NCBI GenBank assembly: GCA_028284285.1
Contig: JANQSA010000032.1
Location: 1-64,000 of the forward strand
Length of the DNA: 64,000 bases
Source: Croceivirga sp.
GTDB taxonomy: Bacteria > Bacteroidota > Bacteroidia > Flavobacteriales > Flavobacteriaceae
Reading direction: 5' to 3'
The notes beneath the pieces are model-generated. The model searched no databases. It was not told the DNA's origin and saw only the letters and a list, made by a program, of their open reading frames with translations. The position numbers and the translations under genes are program-made. Shown here one piece after another: positions 8,726 through 17,783 of the stretch (the stretch's first letter is position 1; every line of letters begins with the position of its first letter).

Positions 8726-9718
8726 TTATCGTGGTATTTCAAGAGATTCGATCATAAGGTCCACCACCTTTTCCGGGGTCATTCCTTCCATTTCCCGTTC
8801 AGGGGTGAGTATCACCCGATGTGCCAAAATAGGTTTGGCCACTTTTTTGATATCTTCCGGGGTAATAAAATCCCTACCCTGCATTGCGGCCAGTGCTTTA
8901 GAGGCATCCAGTATAGCGATAGAAGCCCTGGGGGAGGCACCCAGGTACAAGTTGGCATTATGGCGGGTATGGTTTACTATAGCCGCTATATACTTGAGTA
9001 AATTGGTCTCAACGATCACTTGTTTAATAGTGGCCTGGTAGGCAATGATCTCATCCGCCGTTAACACCTGGTCAATTAAATTCTCTTCCACCTCACCTTT
9101 GTTGTTGTGCTTGTTTTCCAAAATGGTAATTTCCTCTTCCAAAGAAGGATAATCCACTTTTATCTTAAACAGGAAACGATCCAGCTGAGCTTCCGGCAGG
9201 CGATACGTACCTTCCTGCTCGATGGGATTTTGCGTGGCAAACACTAAAAAAGGAGGAGGCATTTTGAACTCCTGTCCATCTATGGTTATTTGCCGCTCAG
9301 CCATGGCTTCAAACAATGCGGATTGTGTTTTGGCCGGAGCCCTGTTGATCTCGTCAATTAATATCAGATTGGCAAATAATGGACCTTTTTTAAATTCAAA
9401 TTCCGTGGTTTTGACGTTGAAAACAGAGGTCCCTAAAATGTCGCTGGGCATCAGGTCCGGGGTGAACTGAATTCGGTTGAAATCCACATTCATGGTTTTG
9501 GCCAACAGCTTGGCCGTAATGGTCTTGGCAACCCCTGGTACCCCTTCTATCAGGGTATGGCCATTGGCCAAAATGGAGACAATTAACAATTCTATCATTT
9601 CGTTTTGTCCAATAATAACCTTTCCTAATTCGGAAGTTATCCGTTCTACGGCCTGCTTCAGTTCGGAAAGGTCTATTCGGGTATTGAATTCAAGGGGGTT
9701 TTGTGGATCTGTTTCCAT
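8726..9718 (-). CDS. MoxR-family AAA+ ATPase
   Basis: This 330-aa AAA+ ATPase has the MoxR form of Walker A (EGVPGVAKT) and Walker B with the following segment (LIDEINRAPAKTQSALFEAMAE). ATQNPIEQEGTYRLPEAQLDRF supplies sensor 1 and the arginine-finger region. MoxR proteins are thought to act as chaperones that remodel or insert cofactors into vWA-domain partners. Its neighbours DUF58, DUF4350 and DUF4129 form the conserved partner set. The upstream gene ends 1 nt before this one starts, so the two are surely co-transcribed. Cytosolic. Confidence 0.95.
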   Translation of the reverse strand: METDPQNPLEFNTRIDLSELKQAVERITSELGKVIIGQNEMIELLIVSILANGHTLIEGVPGVAKTITAKLLAKTMNVDFNRIQFTPDLMPSDILGTSVFNVKTTEFEFKKGPLFANLILIDEINRAPAKTQSALFEAMAERQITIDGQEFKMPPPFLVFATQNPIEQEGTYRLPEAQLDRFLFKIKVDYPSLEEEITILENKHNNKGEVEENLIDQVLTADEIIAYQATIKQVIVETNLLKYIAAIVNHTRHNANLYLGASPRASIAILDASKALAAMQGRDFITPEDIKKVAKPILAHRVILTPEREMEGMTPEKVVDLMIESLEIPR

Positions 9719-9719
9719 A

Positions 9720-10928
9720 TTAATGTGTAAAGGCGTAAATTTTGTTGTTTAAATGTATTAAGTCCTGTTCCGTGGCAACCGGTTTTCCTTTCAATTCCAG
9801 GATCAAATCCATCAGGATCTTGATCTCTGTAACAGCCTTTCCGGATTTTGCCGCCAGAAGCTCTGCAGTGTTTTGGTTGATCTCCGAAATATCTACATAA
9901 TAGCGTTCATGTATATAGGCGAACAAAAAACGAATTTTTTTCTGGATTAAATCCGTATAGTTCTTGTTTTGATAATAGAGGGATCCCACCGTTCTGGCAA
10001 ATTCCACAGACGAGTTTTCGTTTGGGGGAATTACCGGAATTATACGCTGTTCCCTTTTTCCCTTAAAAATTACAAAGAGGAGTAGCCCCGCAATAGTCAA
10101 ATAATAGGTCCATCGTAAGGCGGTTTGGTTAAGGACAAACCGCATGGGAGAATCAATAATAACCCTACTGGCTTTTTTGTAGTTGTCCCAATACAATGCA
10201 GTGTGGTTTAAATAGGAAAATACACGGGAAACATATTCCTCGTTTCCGTTAAGTAAGTAGTAGTTGGTAAAGGCCTGTGGCGTGGTATGAATGAAAAACC
10301 TTCCTTTACCATGTTGGGTCATGATGAAATTGGGCATCTTCACGGTTTCCTCCACCTTTTGTGTTAGATCGTTTTTTCGTTCAAACTTCAGGTATCCCAG
10401 AATTGTAGTTGTGCTGGAATCCAAACGGGTAATATGGGTGCTGTAAAGCCCACGGGAATACAAATATTCTGAACCCCGAAACCGGTTGTGGGTCAAACTT
10501 ACGGCTACCGTATCTTCCTGAAGAGCATAGTTGCTTTGAAAGCCCAGGTTTAGTGTATCTGCCAGAATATAGCTCACCGAAGTGGCAGCGAGAAAGGCGG
10601 AATTTCCATCTGCAACAAACTGTAGCAATTGGCGGGTCTCCTGTTCGTCCATCGCTATGTGATCATTAATCATCAAATAGTTAAAAGAGTCAAGAGTATC
10701 TCTATGCACCAATACATCGTAAAGACTTTCTTCAATGGTTTTGATTTCGCTTTCAGGAAATAGATCTGCGAGTTCGTTATACAGTACATAGCACCCGAAA
10801 GGGACTTTGTCCGAGGCAGTGTAGGAAGGTCGCCAGTTTATCGGTTTAGGTCGGATAATTTCTGTGGTTACAATAGCCAATACCACCACTCCAAAAATGA
10901 CAAGTATGATTTTTGAGCGCTTCTCCAT
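9720..10928 (-). CDS. DUF4350 domain membrane protein
   Basis: The 402-aa product has an N-terminal transmembrane helix (about residues 8-25), then INWRPSYTASDKVPFGCYVLY, a typical start of a DUF4350 domain. A second helix lies near residue 275 (TYYLTIAGLLLFVIF). The C-terminal part is charged and helical and may be cytoplasmic. The family occurs in MoxR/DUF58 clusters and its biochemical role is unknown. The gene lies 5 nt after the DUF4129 gene. Confidence 0.8.
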   Translation of the reverse strand: MEKRSKIILVIFGVVVLAIVTTEIIRPKPINWRPSYTASDKVPFGCYVLYNELADLFPESEIKTIEESLYDVLVHRDTLDSFNYLMINDHIAMDEQETRQLLQFVADGNSAFLAATSVSYILADTLNLGFQSNYALQEDTVAVSLTHNRFRGSEYLYSRGLYSTHITRLDSSTTTILGYLKFERKNDLTQKVEETVKMPNFIMTQHGKGRFFIHTTPQAFTNYYLLNGNEEYVSRVFSYLNHTALYWDNYKKASRVIIDSPMRFVLNQTALRWTYYLTIAGLLLFVIFKGKREQRIIPVIPPNENSSVEFARTVGSLYYQNKNYTDLIQKKIRFLFAYIHERYYVDISEINQNTAELLAAKSGKAVTEIKILMDLILELKGKPVATEQDLIHLNNKIYAFTH

Positions 10929-10933
10929 AACTA

Positions 10934-11653
10934 CTAGGGCAACAGTTGATCCATTTTTCCAAATCGTTCCCGGACCTTATCAAAAGCACTTTTGTCCAGA
11001 GCTTGTTCCCCATACCAAACGTAGTCATACAGATAGGATAACTCCTTGAACCGGGATTGTAATCGGGGTTCCTGAATTTCTTGTTGATAATCAGAATTGG
11101 TCTTCTCAAAATGCCATTGTATGATCTGTTTTTGTGACAAGCGTTGTAGCAACTTGAGAAAAAGAAAGCGCACGGCCAACCTATGCTCCCCGTTTCTTAG
11201 GGCCTCAGATAATAGCTCATCAAGATTTACTTGTTCAATATGCCGGGTGGAAAGTTCAACATCTGCAATGGCAGTAGATCCTTTGGTAAATAAGGCCTCA
11301 ATTCGTTCATTGATCAACAAACGGATAATGAGATAAAGTATCAGTCCTGAGAAGACGATGTAAATACCCCATTGTATTACATTAAAGGCTTCCGGTGAGA
11401 TTTTTATCCCGAAGGTATCCGAGAGCCACATATTCAACCAGTTAAAGAAGCGGGCGATAAGATTCTGGGATTCCCCTGTCTTTACGTTGTAATCAAATTC
11501 TTCTCCGTTATAGGTCCGATTAAGGTCTTTTAATTCCGGGCGGGCGTACAGGTTCCCAAGGCTATCCTCAGGAACAACAAGAGTGTCCTTTACGGACTGA
11601 GCCACACCCAGCGAGGTGGTCATAAATACAATAAAGCAGAGTATGTTTTTCAC
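10934..11653 (-). CDS. DUF4129-like exported membrane protein
   Basis: The product is 239 aa. A signal peptide ends near SLGVAQ (residue 19), a periplasmic segment follows, then one transmembrane helix near residues 95-115, and a helical cytoplasmic C-terminus containing WYGEQALDKSAFDKVRERF. That ending is characteristic of DUF4129, a partner of transglutaminase-like and MoxR clusters. It overlaps the upstream gene by 4 nt. Confidence 0.75.
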   Translation of the reverse strand: MKNILCFIVFMTTSLGVAQSVKDTLVVPEDSLGNLYARPELKDLNRTYNGEEFDYNVKTGESQNLIARFFNWLNMWLSDTFGIKISPEAFNVIQWGIYIVFSGLILYLIIRLLINERIEALFTKGSTAIADVELSTRHIEQVNLDELLSEALRNGEHRLAVRFLFLKLLQRLSQKQIIQWHFEKTNSDYQQEIQEPRLQSRFKELSYLYDYVWYGEQALDKSAFDKVRERFGKMDQLLP

Positions 11654-12591
11654 TTTAAGGATTCTCCTATTTGATCAATTTTTTTCCGTGTATTTATGTT
11701 ATAGGTTTTCTCATGCAGCGCATAGTACAAAATGCCGTTCACAAATTGAGATAGGCATTGGCCGTAGACCATAATAATCAATACTGCACAGGTCCCCAGG
11801 GTGTAGACAATGGTTGCCACTATAGAGTTCAAATAATCAACATTATTTTGTACTACATGGAAAGTGTACACCCCAATAATAACTCCCGGGATGGTGAAAG
11901 TCACAAGCATAAGAATGCCTATCAGTAGTCCCAATATGAAATTCACACCCACTGATTTCCAAAAATTTCCTGTTACCAGGTTCCATCCTTCCCCAAGGGA
12001 TTCCATCACTCCTTTTTTATTTTGAAGCATGTCATAAAAAGAAACCCCTAACCAGGCAGCTAAAAAGTATTGCAAAACGTACTGGACGAATAATCCTACC
12101 AGGGGGATAAATGCAAAGATCACCGCTACTATCAGGAACAACAGATACACCGGGACGAGCATCAAGATGAATAGCAGGATATTCCCAAATTGTTGTTGTA
12201 TCCTGTTCCAGACTATCTTTTTGTCAAAAGCATTGGATTGCAGCTCCTCATAACTGATCATATAACTACTGGCAAGGCCATAGTTAAGCACGGCTACCGC
12301 CAACAAAATGAGTACGAAAAGAATACCTCCCACACCAATAAGTACAAAGTACTTTTCATCCATGGGTTCCCGGGCTACACCAAAGCTACCCGAATTCTCG
12401 TAAGCAATAACTCCCATAAAGCCGGAAACCAATAAATAGCTCACAATAAGTAACCCAATCAAAAAAATACCGTTGTAGCTGAGAAACACATGGGTAAACT
12501 TCCTGATGTTTTGTTTGAAAAAATCAAAATATGTAGTAATAATATCCCCAAAATCACGATTGATGCGAAGGGGAATGTATTTGTCCATCAT
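11650..12591 (-). CDS. Polytopic membrane protein of the MoxR cluster
   Basis: The 313-aa product has about six hydrophobic segments and short loops and no catalytic motif that I recognise. It opens with MMDKYIPLRINRDFGDII and resembles the uncharacterised integral membrane proteins found next to SpoIIM and DUF4129 genes (DUF4013 or glycerophosphodiesterase-membrane-domain-like). Its start overlaps the 3' end of the SpoIIM-like gene by 38 nt, and its end overlaps the DUF4129 gene by 4 nt. This implies translational coupling. Confidence 0.7.
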   Translation of the reverse strand: MMDKYIPLRINRDFGDIITTYFDFFKQNIRKFTHVFLSYNGIFLIGLLIVSYLLVSGFMGVIAYENSGSFGVAREPMDEKYFVLIGVGGILFVLILLAVAVLNYGLASSYMISYEELQSNAFDKKIVWNRIQQQFGNILLFILMLVPVYLLFLIVAVIFAFIPLVGLFVQYVLQYFLAAWLGVSFYDMLQNKKGVMESLGEGWNLVTGNFWKSVGVNFILGLLIGILMLVTFTIPGVIIGVYTFHVVQNNVDYLNSIVATIVYTLGTCAVLIIMVYGQCLSQFVNGILYYALHEKTYNINTRKKIDQIGESLK

Positions 12592-13540
12592 ATAAGGTAT
12601 TTAAAATTCTTGGATAGATGCCGTAATAGAAAACCACTAATACGAAAGAGCTGCCGATGATAAGAAAAGCTAACCAGGCCGGCATTTGCGTATATCGGGT
12701 AATAAAACCTTCAATAAAACCCGCAACAATGAAAAATGGGATGGTGCTTACCACCACTTTTAAACCATCTTTAGCCCCTTTCATAAATGAAACTCTCCTG
12801 GAAAAGGTTTTAGGGAAAAGTATGCTGTTCCCCATTATTAAGCCGGCACATCCTGCCACTATGATTACTGAAATTTCTATAGTCCCGTGCAACCAAATCT
12901 GTTTGTTGGCTTCAAAGAATACGCCCTGGGTATAAAAGAAGGTGATAAAGGCACCCAGCATGACTCCGTTACTGAACAAAATGTAGCCCGTGCCAATACT
13001 GGTGATCACCCCAAAGGCAAAGGCCAGAAAAGCTACCCGCATATTGTTAATGGTGATCCCCAGGAAGCTCCCAATCTCACTACCTCCTTTGTAAATAGCC
13101 GCAGGGTCCCCTTTGGCAATGTTGTTCAGGGTCTCATTTACGTAGGCATCTCCCAGGATCAATCGCACAAAGGTAGCATCGTGCAAGGCAGAGATGCTAC
13201 CTATTACAGCGGCCAGTATAAAAATGAGAAGGGCCACCAGTAAGGTTTTCTGATAGCTTTTAAAAAAAAGCGGAAATTCATAGGCCCAGAAATCCAGGAT
13301 ACGGTTGCCGGTTTCCTTTTTGTTCTTGTAAATTTTTTGATGTGCTTGCGAAGCCAAGCTGTTTAAATAGAGCAAAGTCTTACTTCCCTCGTAATAGGTT
13401 TGGGCATATGCAAGGTCGTTTGTCAGTTGAATGTAGCCTTCTGCCAAAGCATCCGGATGGGTCCTGGAGCCAAGGAGGATAGCCTTTTCAAATGCTATCC
13501 ATTTTTCCTTATTTTGTTTGACAAATGCGGCTTCACGCAT
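12554..13540 (-). CDS. SpoIIM-like (stage II sporulation protein M family) membrane protein
   Basis: The product is 328 aa. A charged, soluble N-terminal region of about 90 residues (MREAAFVKQNKEKW, then helical) precedes five or six transmembrane helices. Within them GDAYVNETLNNIAKGDPAAIY and an HGTIEISVIIVAG segment are typical of the SpoIIM family outside sporulators. In non-sporulating bacteria these proteins travel with RDD proteins and MoxR clusters. It is the first gene of the minus-strand cluster. Only 33 bp separate it from the divergent RDD gene, so both promoters must overlap. Confidence 0.85.
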   Translation of the reverse strand: MREAAFVKQNKEKWIAFEKAILLGSRTHPDALAEGYIQLTNDLAYAQTYYEGSKTLLYLNSLASQAHQKIYKNKKETGNRILDFWAYEFPLFFKSYQKTLLVALLIFILAAVIGSISALHDATFVRLILGDAYVNETLNNIAKGDPAAIYKGGSEIGSFLGITINNMRVAFLAFAFGVITSIGTGYILFSNGVMLGAFITFFYTQGVFFEANKQIWLHGTIEISVIIVAGCAGLIMGNSILFPKTFSRRVSFMKGAKDGLKVVVSTIPFFIVAGFIEGFITRYTQMPAWLAFLIIGSSFVLVVFYYGIYPRILNTLYDGQIHSPSHQS

Positions 13541-13573
13541 AAGAGATATCTCGGCAATTAAAAGTAAGGCTTA

Positions 13574-14299
13574 ATGGGGAACCTTCAAATCAATACAACG
13601 CAAAATGTGAACCTTAATTATAAAATTGTAAGTATAGGGGAACGCATTATTGCATTTTTAATAGACGCTTTTATCCTGTATCTCTATGCTATTCTGGTGA
13701 GACTGATAGGAGATGCTATTGGATATGTGTATGATGACCGGTGGACCCAACGGGGGCTGGTTTCCCTGATTTTTTTACCGGCAATGGGCTATAGTCTTTT
13801 TATGCATAGTATTTTCAACGGGAGGACTATTGGGAAAATGTTACTCAAGATGCGGGTTGTACGCCTGGATGGTACGCCCGTACATTGGAGTAACTATTTG
13901 GTGAGATGGATGTTACGCCTGGTGGATATTTGGATCTTTTTCGGATCCATTGGACTTCTTACCATTTTGTTTTCCGAACGACGGCAACGCCTGGGCGATG
14001 CAGCAGCCGGAACTGTCGTGATAAGTACAAGAAACAAGCTTACTGTTTCCCATACCATATTGGAAGAGGTGGAAGAGGAGTATGTTCCAAAATTCACCAA
14101 CGTAACTTTACTTTCAGATAAAGATGTCCGTTTGATCAAGGAAACCTATCAAATTGCCAAAAGGAGTAATGACTACAAGACATTAAATGCCCTTAGAATC
14201 AAGGTGGACAGTATCTTAAAAACAAATTCCGAATTGTATGACAAACAGTACTTGGACACTGTACTGAAAGATTATAACTATTACACGCAAAAATTCTAA
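13574..14299 (+). CDS. RDD family membrane protein
   Basis: This 241-aa protein begins with NYKIVSIGERIIAFLIDAF, whose R and D residues define the RDD family, and has three transmembrane helices in the first 150 residues. GRTIGKMLLKMRVV and RRQRLGDAAAGTVVI are further family motifs. A soluble tail of about 90 residues follows. RDD proteins are small membrane proteins of mostly unknown or transport-related function. It is divergent from the SpoIIM gene, a pairing often seen in this phylum. Confidence 0.88.
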   Translation: MGNLQINTTQNVNLNYKIVSIGERIIAFLIDAFILYLYAILVRLIGDAIGYVYDDRWTQRGLVSLIFLPAMGYSLFMHSIFNGRTIGKMLLKMRVVRLDGTPVHWSNYLVRWMLRLVDIWIFFGSIGLLTILFSERRQRLGDAAAGTVVISTRNKLTVSHTILEEVEEEYVPKFTNVTLLSDKDVRLIKETYQIAKRSNDYKTLNALRIKVDSILKTNSELYDKQYLDTVLKDYNYYTQKF

Positions 14300-14302
14300 A
14301 GG

Positions 14303-14917
14303 TTGTTCTATCAGGTTATTGATATTTTAGGGACCATTGCCTTTGCCGTATCCGGTGTACTGGTGGCCATGGAAAAACGGCTCGATCCGTTCGGGGTGTT
14401 CATTATTGCATTTGTTACGGCAATAGGAGGAGGTACCTTACGGGATCTTTTAATGGGTAACACCCCAGTGGTTTGGATGCGCGATGCTACCTATTTGATT
14501 GTGGTTATTGTCGCGGTAATTTTTGCCATACTCTTTGCCCCACAGTTAAAGTATTTACGAAAATCATTGCTCTTTTTTGACACAGTCGGTATTGGGTTTT
14601 TCACCCTGGTGGGTATAGAAAAAGGTTTGGAAGCAGGGCTTTTACCCGTAATGTGTATTGCCTTAGGGACGGTAACCGCCAGCTTTGGTGGGGTTATCCG
14701 TGATATTCTCTGCAGTGAAATACCGGTCATTTTTAGAAAGGAGATCTATGCGACAGCCTGTATATTTGGGGGGATCTTTTATTTTATGCTCATGACCCTT
14801 GGGATTCCCGAAAAGTACGGTTATATCGCATCCATAGTGGCAATTATCACGATACGACTATTGGCCGTGAGGTTTGGCATCGTATTACCTAATATTTACA
14901 AAAAGGAAAACAACTAG
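14303..14917 (+). CDS. TRIC / UPF0126 family membrane protein
   Basis: The 204-aa product has about seven transmembrane helices. It contains two copies of the family repeat: DILGTIAFAVSGVLVAM with AIGGGTLRDLLMG, and DTVGIGFFTLVGIEKG with ASFGGVIRDILC. Bacterial TRIC-type proteins are trimeric cation channels; the older name is YadS/UPF0126. The start is TTG at 14303, 3 nt after the RDD stop; the next in-frame ATG would remove the first helix. Its TAG stop shares four bases (CTAG) with the stop of the convergent cyclophilin gene. Confidence 0.85.
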   Translation: MFYQVIDILGTIAFAVSGVLVAMEKRLDPFGVFIIAFVTAIGGGTLRDLLMGNTPVVWMRDATYLIVVIVAVIFAILFAPQLKYLRKSLLFFDTVGIGFFTLVGIEKGLEAGLLPVMCIALGTVTASFGGVIRDILCSEIPVIFRKEIYATACIFGGIFYFMLMTLGIPEKYGYIASIVAIITIRLLAVRFGIVLPNIYKKENN

Positions 14918-15654
14918 AGTACCTCTGCTTTGAGGATATACACATTTTGCATAGGCCATTCTCCCTGGTCAATGGGTACTTTGTTTATCTTGTCTACTAC
15001 ATCCATACCGTCTATAACCCTACCAAATGGGGTATAATCACCATCCAGGTGATACGAGCCGGGTTGGGTTACCACAATAAAGAACTCATAGGGCGATGCC
15101 AGTTTGTGCGGATTGTCGCGTTCACTGCTGGGCATGGAAACCGTGCCACGATGATGCTTATGCCCTTTTCGGGTATCGGGAGGCAGAAGATAACGCCCGA
15201 TGGCCCTTCGTTTTTTACTGGTCTCCCGGTCGTCTGAATTCCCCCCCTGAATGATAAAATCCGGGACTACCCTGTGAAACTGGGTATTGTCAAAATATCC
15301 CTTTTTGGTTAGGTAAATAAAATTAGCCTTGTGGTAAGGCACATTGTCATAAAGTTGAATGGTAAAACTGCCCAAACTGGTGGTGAGACGCACTTTACTT
15401 TCTTTAAGCTCTTTTGCATAGGCGAAAAAGAAATCAATGGTATTCTCTTCAGTGAGTACAAAATCATCCTGGGCCGGTGTATGCTGAACTTCAGTCGCCT
15501 CTTCCGTTGTTGGAATAGAATCACCCGGAGAAGTTTCCGGAGTTTTTACCTTTTCCTCAGAAATTACTTTTCCCGCTTCTTTTGGAGCATCTTTGCACCG
15601 GGTAAGAAAAAATAATGGTAAAATTGTCAGAAACGCGAACTTTGAATAGCGCAT
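14914..15654 (-). CDS. Cyclophilin-type peptidyl-prolyl isomerase lipoprotein
   Basis: The 246-aa product has an N-terminal lipoprotein-like signal (LFFLTRC, Cys20), then a charged linker to about residue 75 and a cyclophilin domain. Domain motifs are YHKANFIYLTKKGYFDNTQFHRVVPDFIIQGG and, further on, GTVSMPS and GSYHLDGDYTPFGRVIDG. It should fold proteins in the periplasm or at the inner face of the outer membrane. The lipobox Arg at -1 is not ideal, so lipidation is probable rather than certain. The start codon overlaps that of the divergent NUDIX gene. Confidence 0.88.
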   Translation of the reverse strand: MRYSKFAFLTILPLFFLTRCKDAPKEAGKVISEEKVKTPETSPGDSIPTTEEATEVQHTPAQDDFVLTEENTIDFFFAYAKELKESKVRLTTSLGSFTIQLYDNVPYHKANFIYLTKKGYFDNTQFHRVVPDFIIQGGNSDDRETSKKRRAIGRYLLPPDTRKGHKHHRGTVSMPSSERDNPHKLASPYEFFIVVTQPGSYHLDGDYTPFGRVIDGMDVVDKINKVPIDQGEWPMQNVYILKAEVL

Positions 15655-16294
15655 GGATTTTTACAGTTTTAGTAAACAGGTTATAAAAATAAAAAATCTG
15701 CCTTTGCCGGGGGAGGCTTCACATTTTAAGCTGGAGCCGGAAGTACGTAGGCAATTACGCCAATCCCGGGTAAAGAATTTTGAAAATGCCAAGAGAGCAG
15801 CAGTGTTGGCCTTGTTCTTTCCTGCCGGCGACCAGACCACCCGGTTGTTACTCATCCTAAGAAAAAAGTATCCCGGAATACATTCCAATCAGGTGGGTTT
15901 TCCGGGAGGTAAAGTAGAAGAAACGGATAAAGATCTGATAGAGACCGCAAAACGGGAAACCCATGAAGAAGTAGGGGTAGACCCTTCATCCATTGAAATT
16001 GTACGTTCCTTAAGTGAAGTGTATATTCCTCCAAGTAATTTTCTGGTACAGCCTTTCTTAGGGTTACGGGATATCCCGGCCTCCTTTGTAAAGGATACTA
16101 AGGAAGTGGAAACCATTATTGAGGTAAAACTGGCAGACCTAATGCATCCCAATCATCTTACAGAGCAGCGTTTAAGTACGTCCTACGCGCAACAGATTGT
16201 GGTCCCGGCCTTTAAGCTAAACGGTTACACCGTCTGGGGAGCTACAGCAATGATGCTAAGCGAGATTAAGGATCTGTTGGAAAAGGTGCTTTAA
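15653..16294 (+). CDS. CoA pyrophosphatase-type NUDIX hydrolase
   Basis: This 213-aa protein has the NUDIX box FPGGKVEETDKDLIETAKRE-THEEVG preceded by a NQVG segment. This matches the UPF0035 / NudL-like coenzyme A pyrophosphatases, which cleave CoA and its derivatives. The start at 15653 gives the family-typical beginning (IKNLPLPGEASHF follows at about residue 13). The ATG shares the CATG with the start codon of the cyclophilin gene on the other strand, so its promoter must lie inside that gene. The acyltransferase follows after 35 nt. Confidence 0.88.
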   Translation: MDFYSFSKQVIKIKNLPLPGEASHFKLEPEVRRQLRQSRVKNFENAKRAAVLALFFPAGDQTTRLLLILRKKYPGIHSNQVGFPGGKVEETDKDLIETAKRETHEEVGVDPSSIEIVRSLSEVYIPPSNFLVQPFLGLRDIPASFVKDTKEVETIIEVKLADLMHPNHLTEQRLSTSYAQQIVVPAFKLNGYTVWGATAMMLSEIKDLLEKVL

Positions 16295-16329
16295 ACCCTA
16301 TTTTGTACATTTACTCGTATTCAAACCTT

Positions 16330-17142
16330 ATGAACCTTTTCAAAACCACTCCTTTTGGCCATAATTTGTTTCTAAAAAAATGGCTTATCCGGATCATGGG
16401 GGTAATTACCCATTCTCGCTACAAGGGGTTCAATACTCTGGAAATTGAAGGTTCAGATGTTATCCGAAATCTACCAGATAAAAATGTTCTTTTTGTTAGC
16501 AATCATCAAACCTATTTTGCAGATGTGGTGGCCATGTTCCATGTATTTAATGCTGCTTTGAGTGGCAGAGAGGACAGTATAAAGAATCTGGGCTATTTGT
16601 GGAGTCCCAAGTTGAATATTTACTATGTTGCTGCTAAGGAAACCATGAAAAAAAGCCTATTGGCCAAGGTTTTAGCCTATGCGGGTTCCATAAGTATTGA
16701 ACGCACCTGGAGGGCCGATGGGAAAGAGGTGAACCGTCCGGTTAAATTCAGTGATATTTCCAACATTGGTATTGCCCTCAAAGATGGCTGGGTCATTACC
16801 TTTCCCCAGGGCACTACCAAACCCTGGAAACCCCTTCGGAAAGGCACAGCACATATTATTAAAAAGTATAAGCCTTTAGTGGTACCCGTGGTTATCGATG
16901 GTTTCCGTAGGTCTTTTGACAAAAAGGGATTGTATATTAAGAAAAAGGGAATTCTTCAATCCATGATTGTAAAGCAGCCCCTGGAGATAGATTATGATAA
17001 CGAATCCATAGACCAGATCATTGAAAAACTGGAATATGCCATAGAGCAGCATCCTTCTTTTTTGAGGGTTATTTCCCAGGAGGAACTGGACGCCTACGAA
17101 GCAGATCACCAAAAAAGGCGATATAGTTATCGCGGGGATTAA
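16330..17142 (+). CDS. 1-acyl-glycerol-3-phosphate acyltransferase (PlsC-like)
   Basis: The 270-aa product has the HX4D catalytic motif in SNHQTYFADVV and the substrate-binding FPQGTTKPWK motif typical of PlsC. It would acylate lysophosphatidic acid at the inner membrane. The ATG at 16330 is preferred over 16303. A possible -7 element, TACATTTA, lies at 16306-16313. The stop codon shares TTAA with the stop of the convergent gene at 17139. Confidence 0.88.
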   Translation: MNLFKTTPFGHNLFLKKWLIRIMGVITHSRYKGFNTLEIEGSDVIRNLPDKNVLFVSNHQTYFADVVAMFHVFNAALSGREDSIKNLGYLWSPKLNIYYVAAKETMKKSLLAKVLAYAGSISIERTWRADGKEVNRPVKFSDISNIGIALKDGWVITFPQGTTKPWKPLRKGTAHIIKKYKPLVVPVVIDGFRRSFDKKGLYIKKKGILQSMIVKQPLEIDYDNESIDQIIEKLEYAIEQHPSFLRVISQEELDAYEADHQKRRYSYRGD

Positions 17143-17780
17143 ACTTCCAGCTTTTGTAGTTCACGGTAATTACTATTCAATCGTTTTAAAAGTATACCAT
17201 AGAGCAGCCTGTAGAACAACCAGATGACCCCTCCAAACAGAGCAATGATCATGACCACACCAAAAAAGAACAATCCGTAGACCAACAAAGGATTATCAGC
17301 ATCGGAAGCCCTCTCGATCAACTGTGAAAATTCGGGTTCAAAGAATACCATTTCGGTGATTAAAACAAGTAGGGAGGAGGCAAAGAGCGCCAAACTTATC
17401 CAAACGTAGGTCATTACCGTTTTACGCACCCGGATTATGTTTTTCATGAGTTCTCTTGTGGAATCTTCAGTTGATATTTTTCGGTAATTCAAATAGAATT
17501 TTATAACAAAGAAAAGTGTAATCCCATAGCCCAGGTACTCAAAAATGGAAGCAATCATGTCGGTATATTTAGTTTCCGCCAATTGGGCATCCCCTTGTAA
17601 GGGGATATTTCCAAGAATAATCCAAAAAATAAACTCCCCTATACTAATATAGAATATCCATTTGACCAATGAACTGGATTTCTTCCAGAGCATTTTATGA
17701 ATGTCGTCATAGCTTAGTTTTGGGAGTTGTTTCCCTTTTTTTTGCCAGTCCTTTTTTAAGAGTTCCAATTCGTCCATCAT
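17139..17780 (-). CDS. Membrane protein paired with an ECF sigma factor
   Basis: The 213-aa product has a charged N-terminal region of about 45 residues (MDELELLKKDWQKKGKQL) and then four transmembrane helices. No named domain is recognised. It lies 3 nt downstream of an ECF sigma gene. That position, with a soluble N-terminus and a membrane-bound remainder, suggests it controls the sigma factor, as an anti-sigma factor would; this is inference. Its start could be either of two adjacent ATGs (17780 or 17777). Confidence 0.65.
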   Translation of the reverse strand: MMDELELLKKDWQKKGKQLPKLSYDDIHKMLWKKSSSLVKWIFYISIGEFIFWIILGNIPLQGDAQLAETKYTDMIASIFEYLGYGITLFFVIKFYLNYRKISTEDSTRELMKNIIRVRKTVMTYVWISLALFASSLLVLITEMVFFEPEFSQLIERASDADNPLLVYGLFFFGVVMIIALFGGVIWLFYRLLYGILLKRLNSNYRELQKLEV

Positions 17781-17783
17781 ACC

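Noticed and set aside
8463-9041. Plus-strand frame of 192 codons across the DUF58-MoxR junction
   Set aside because: It is antisense to two clearly coding genes and has low-complexity basic and Ser-rich composition.
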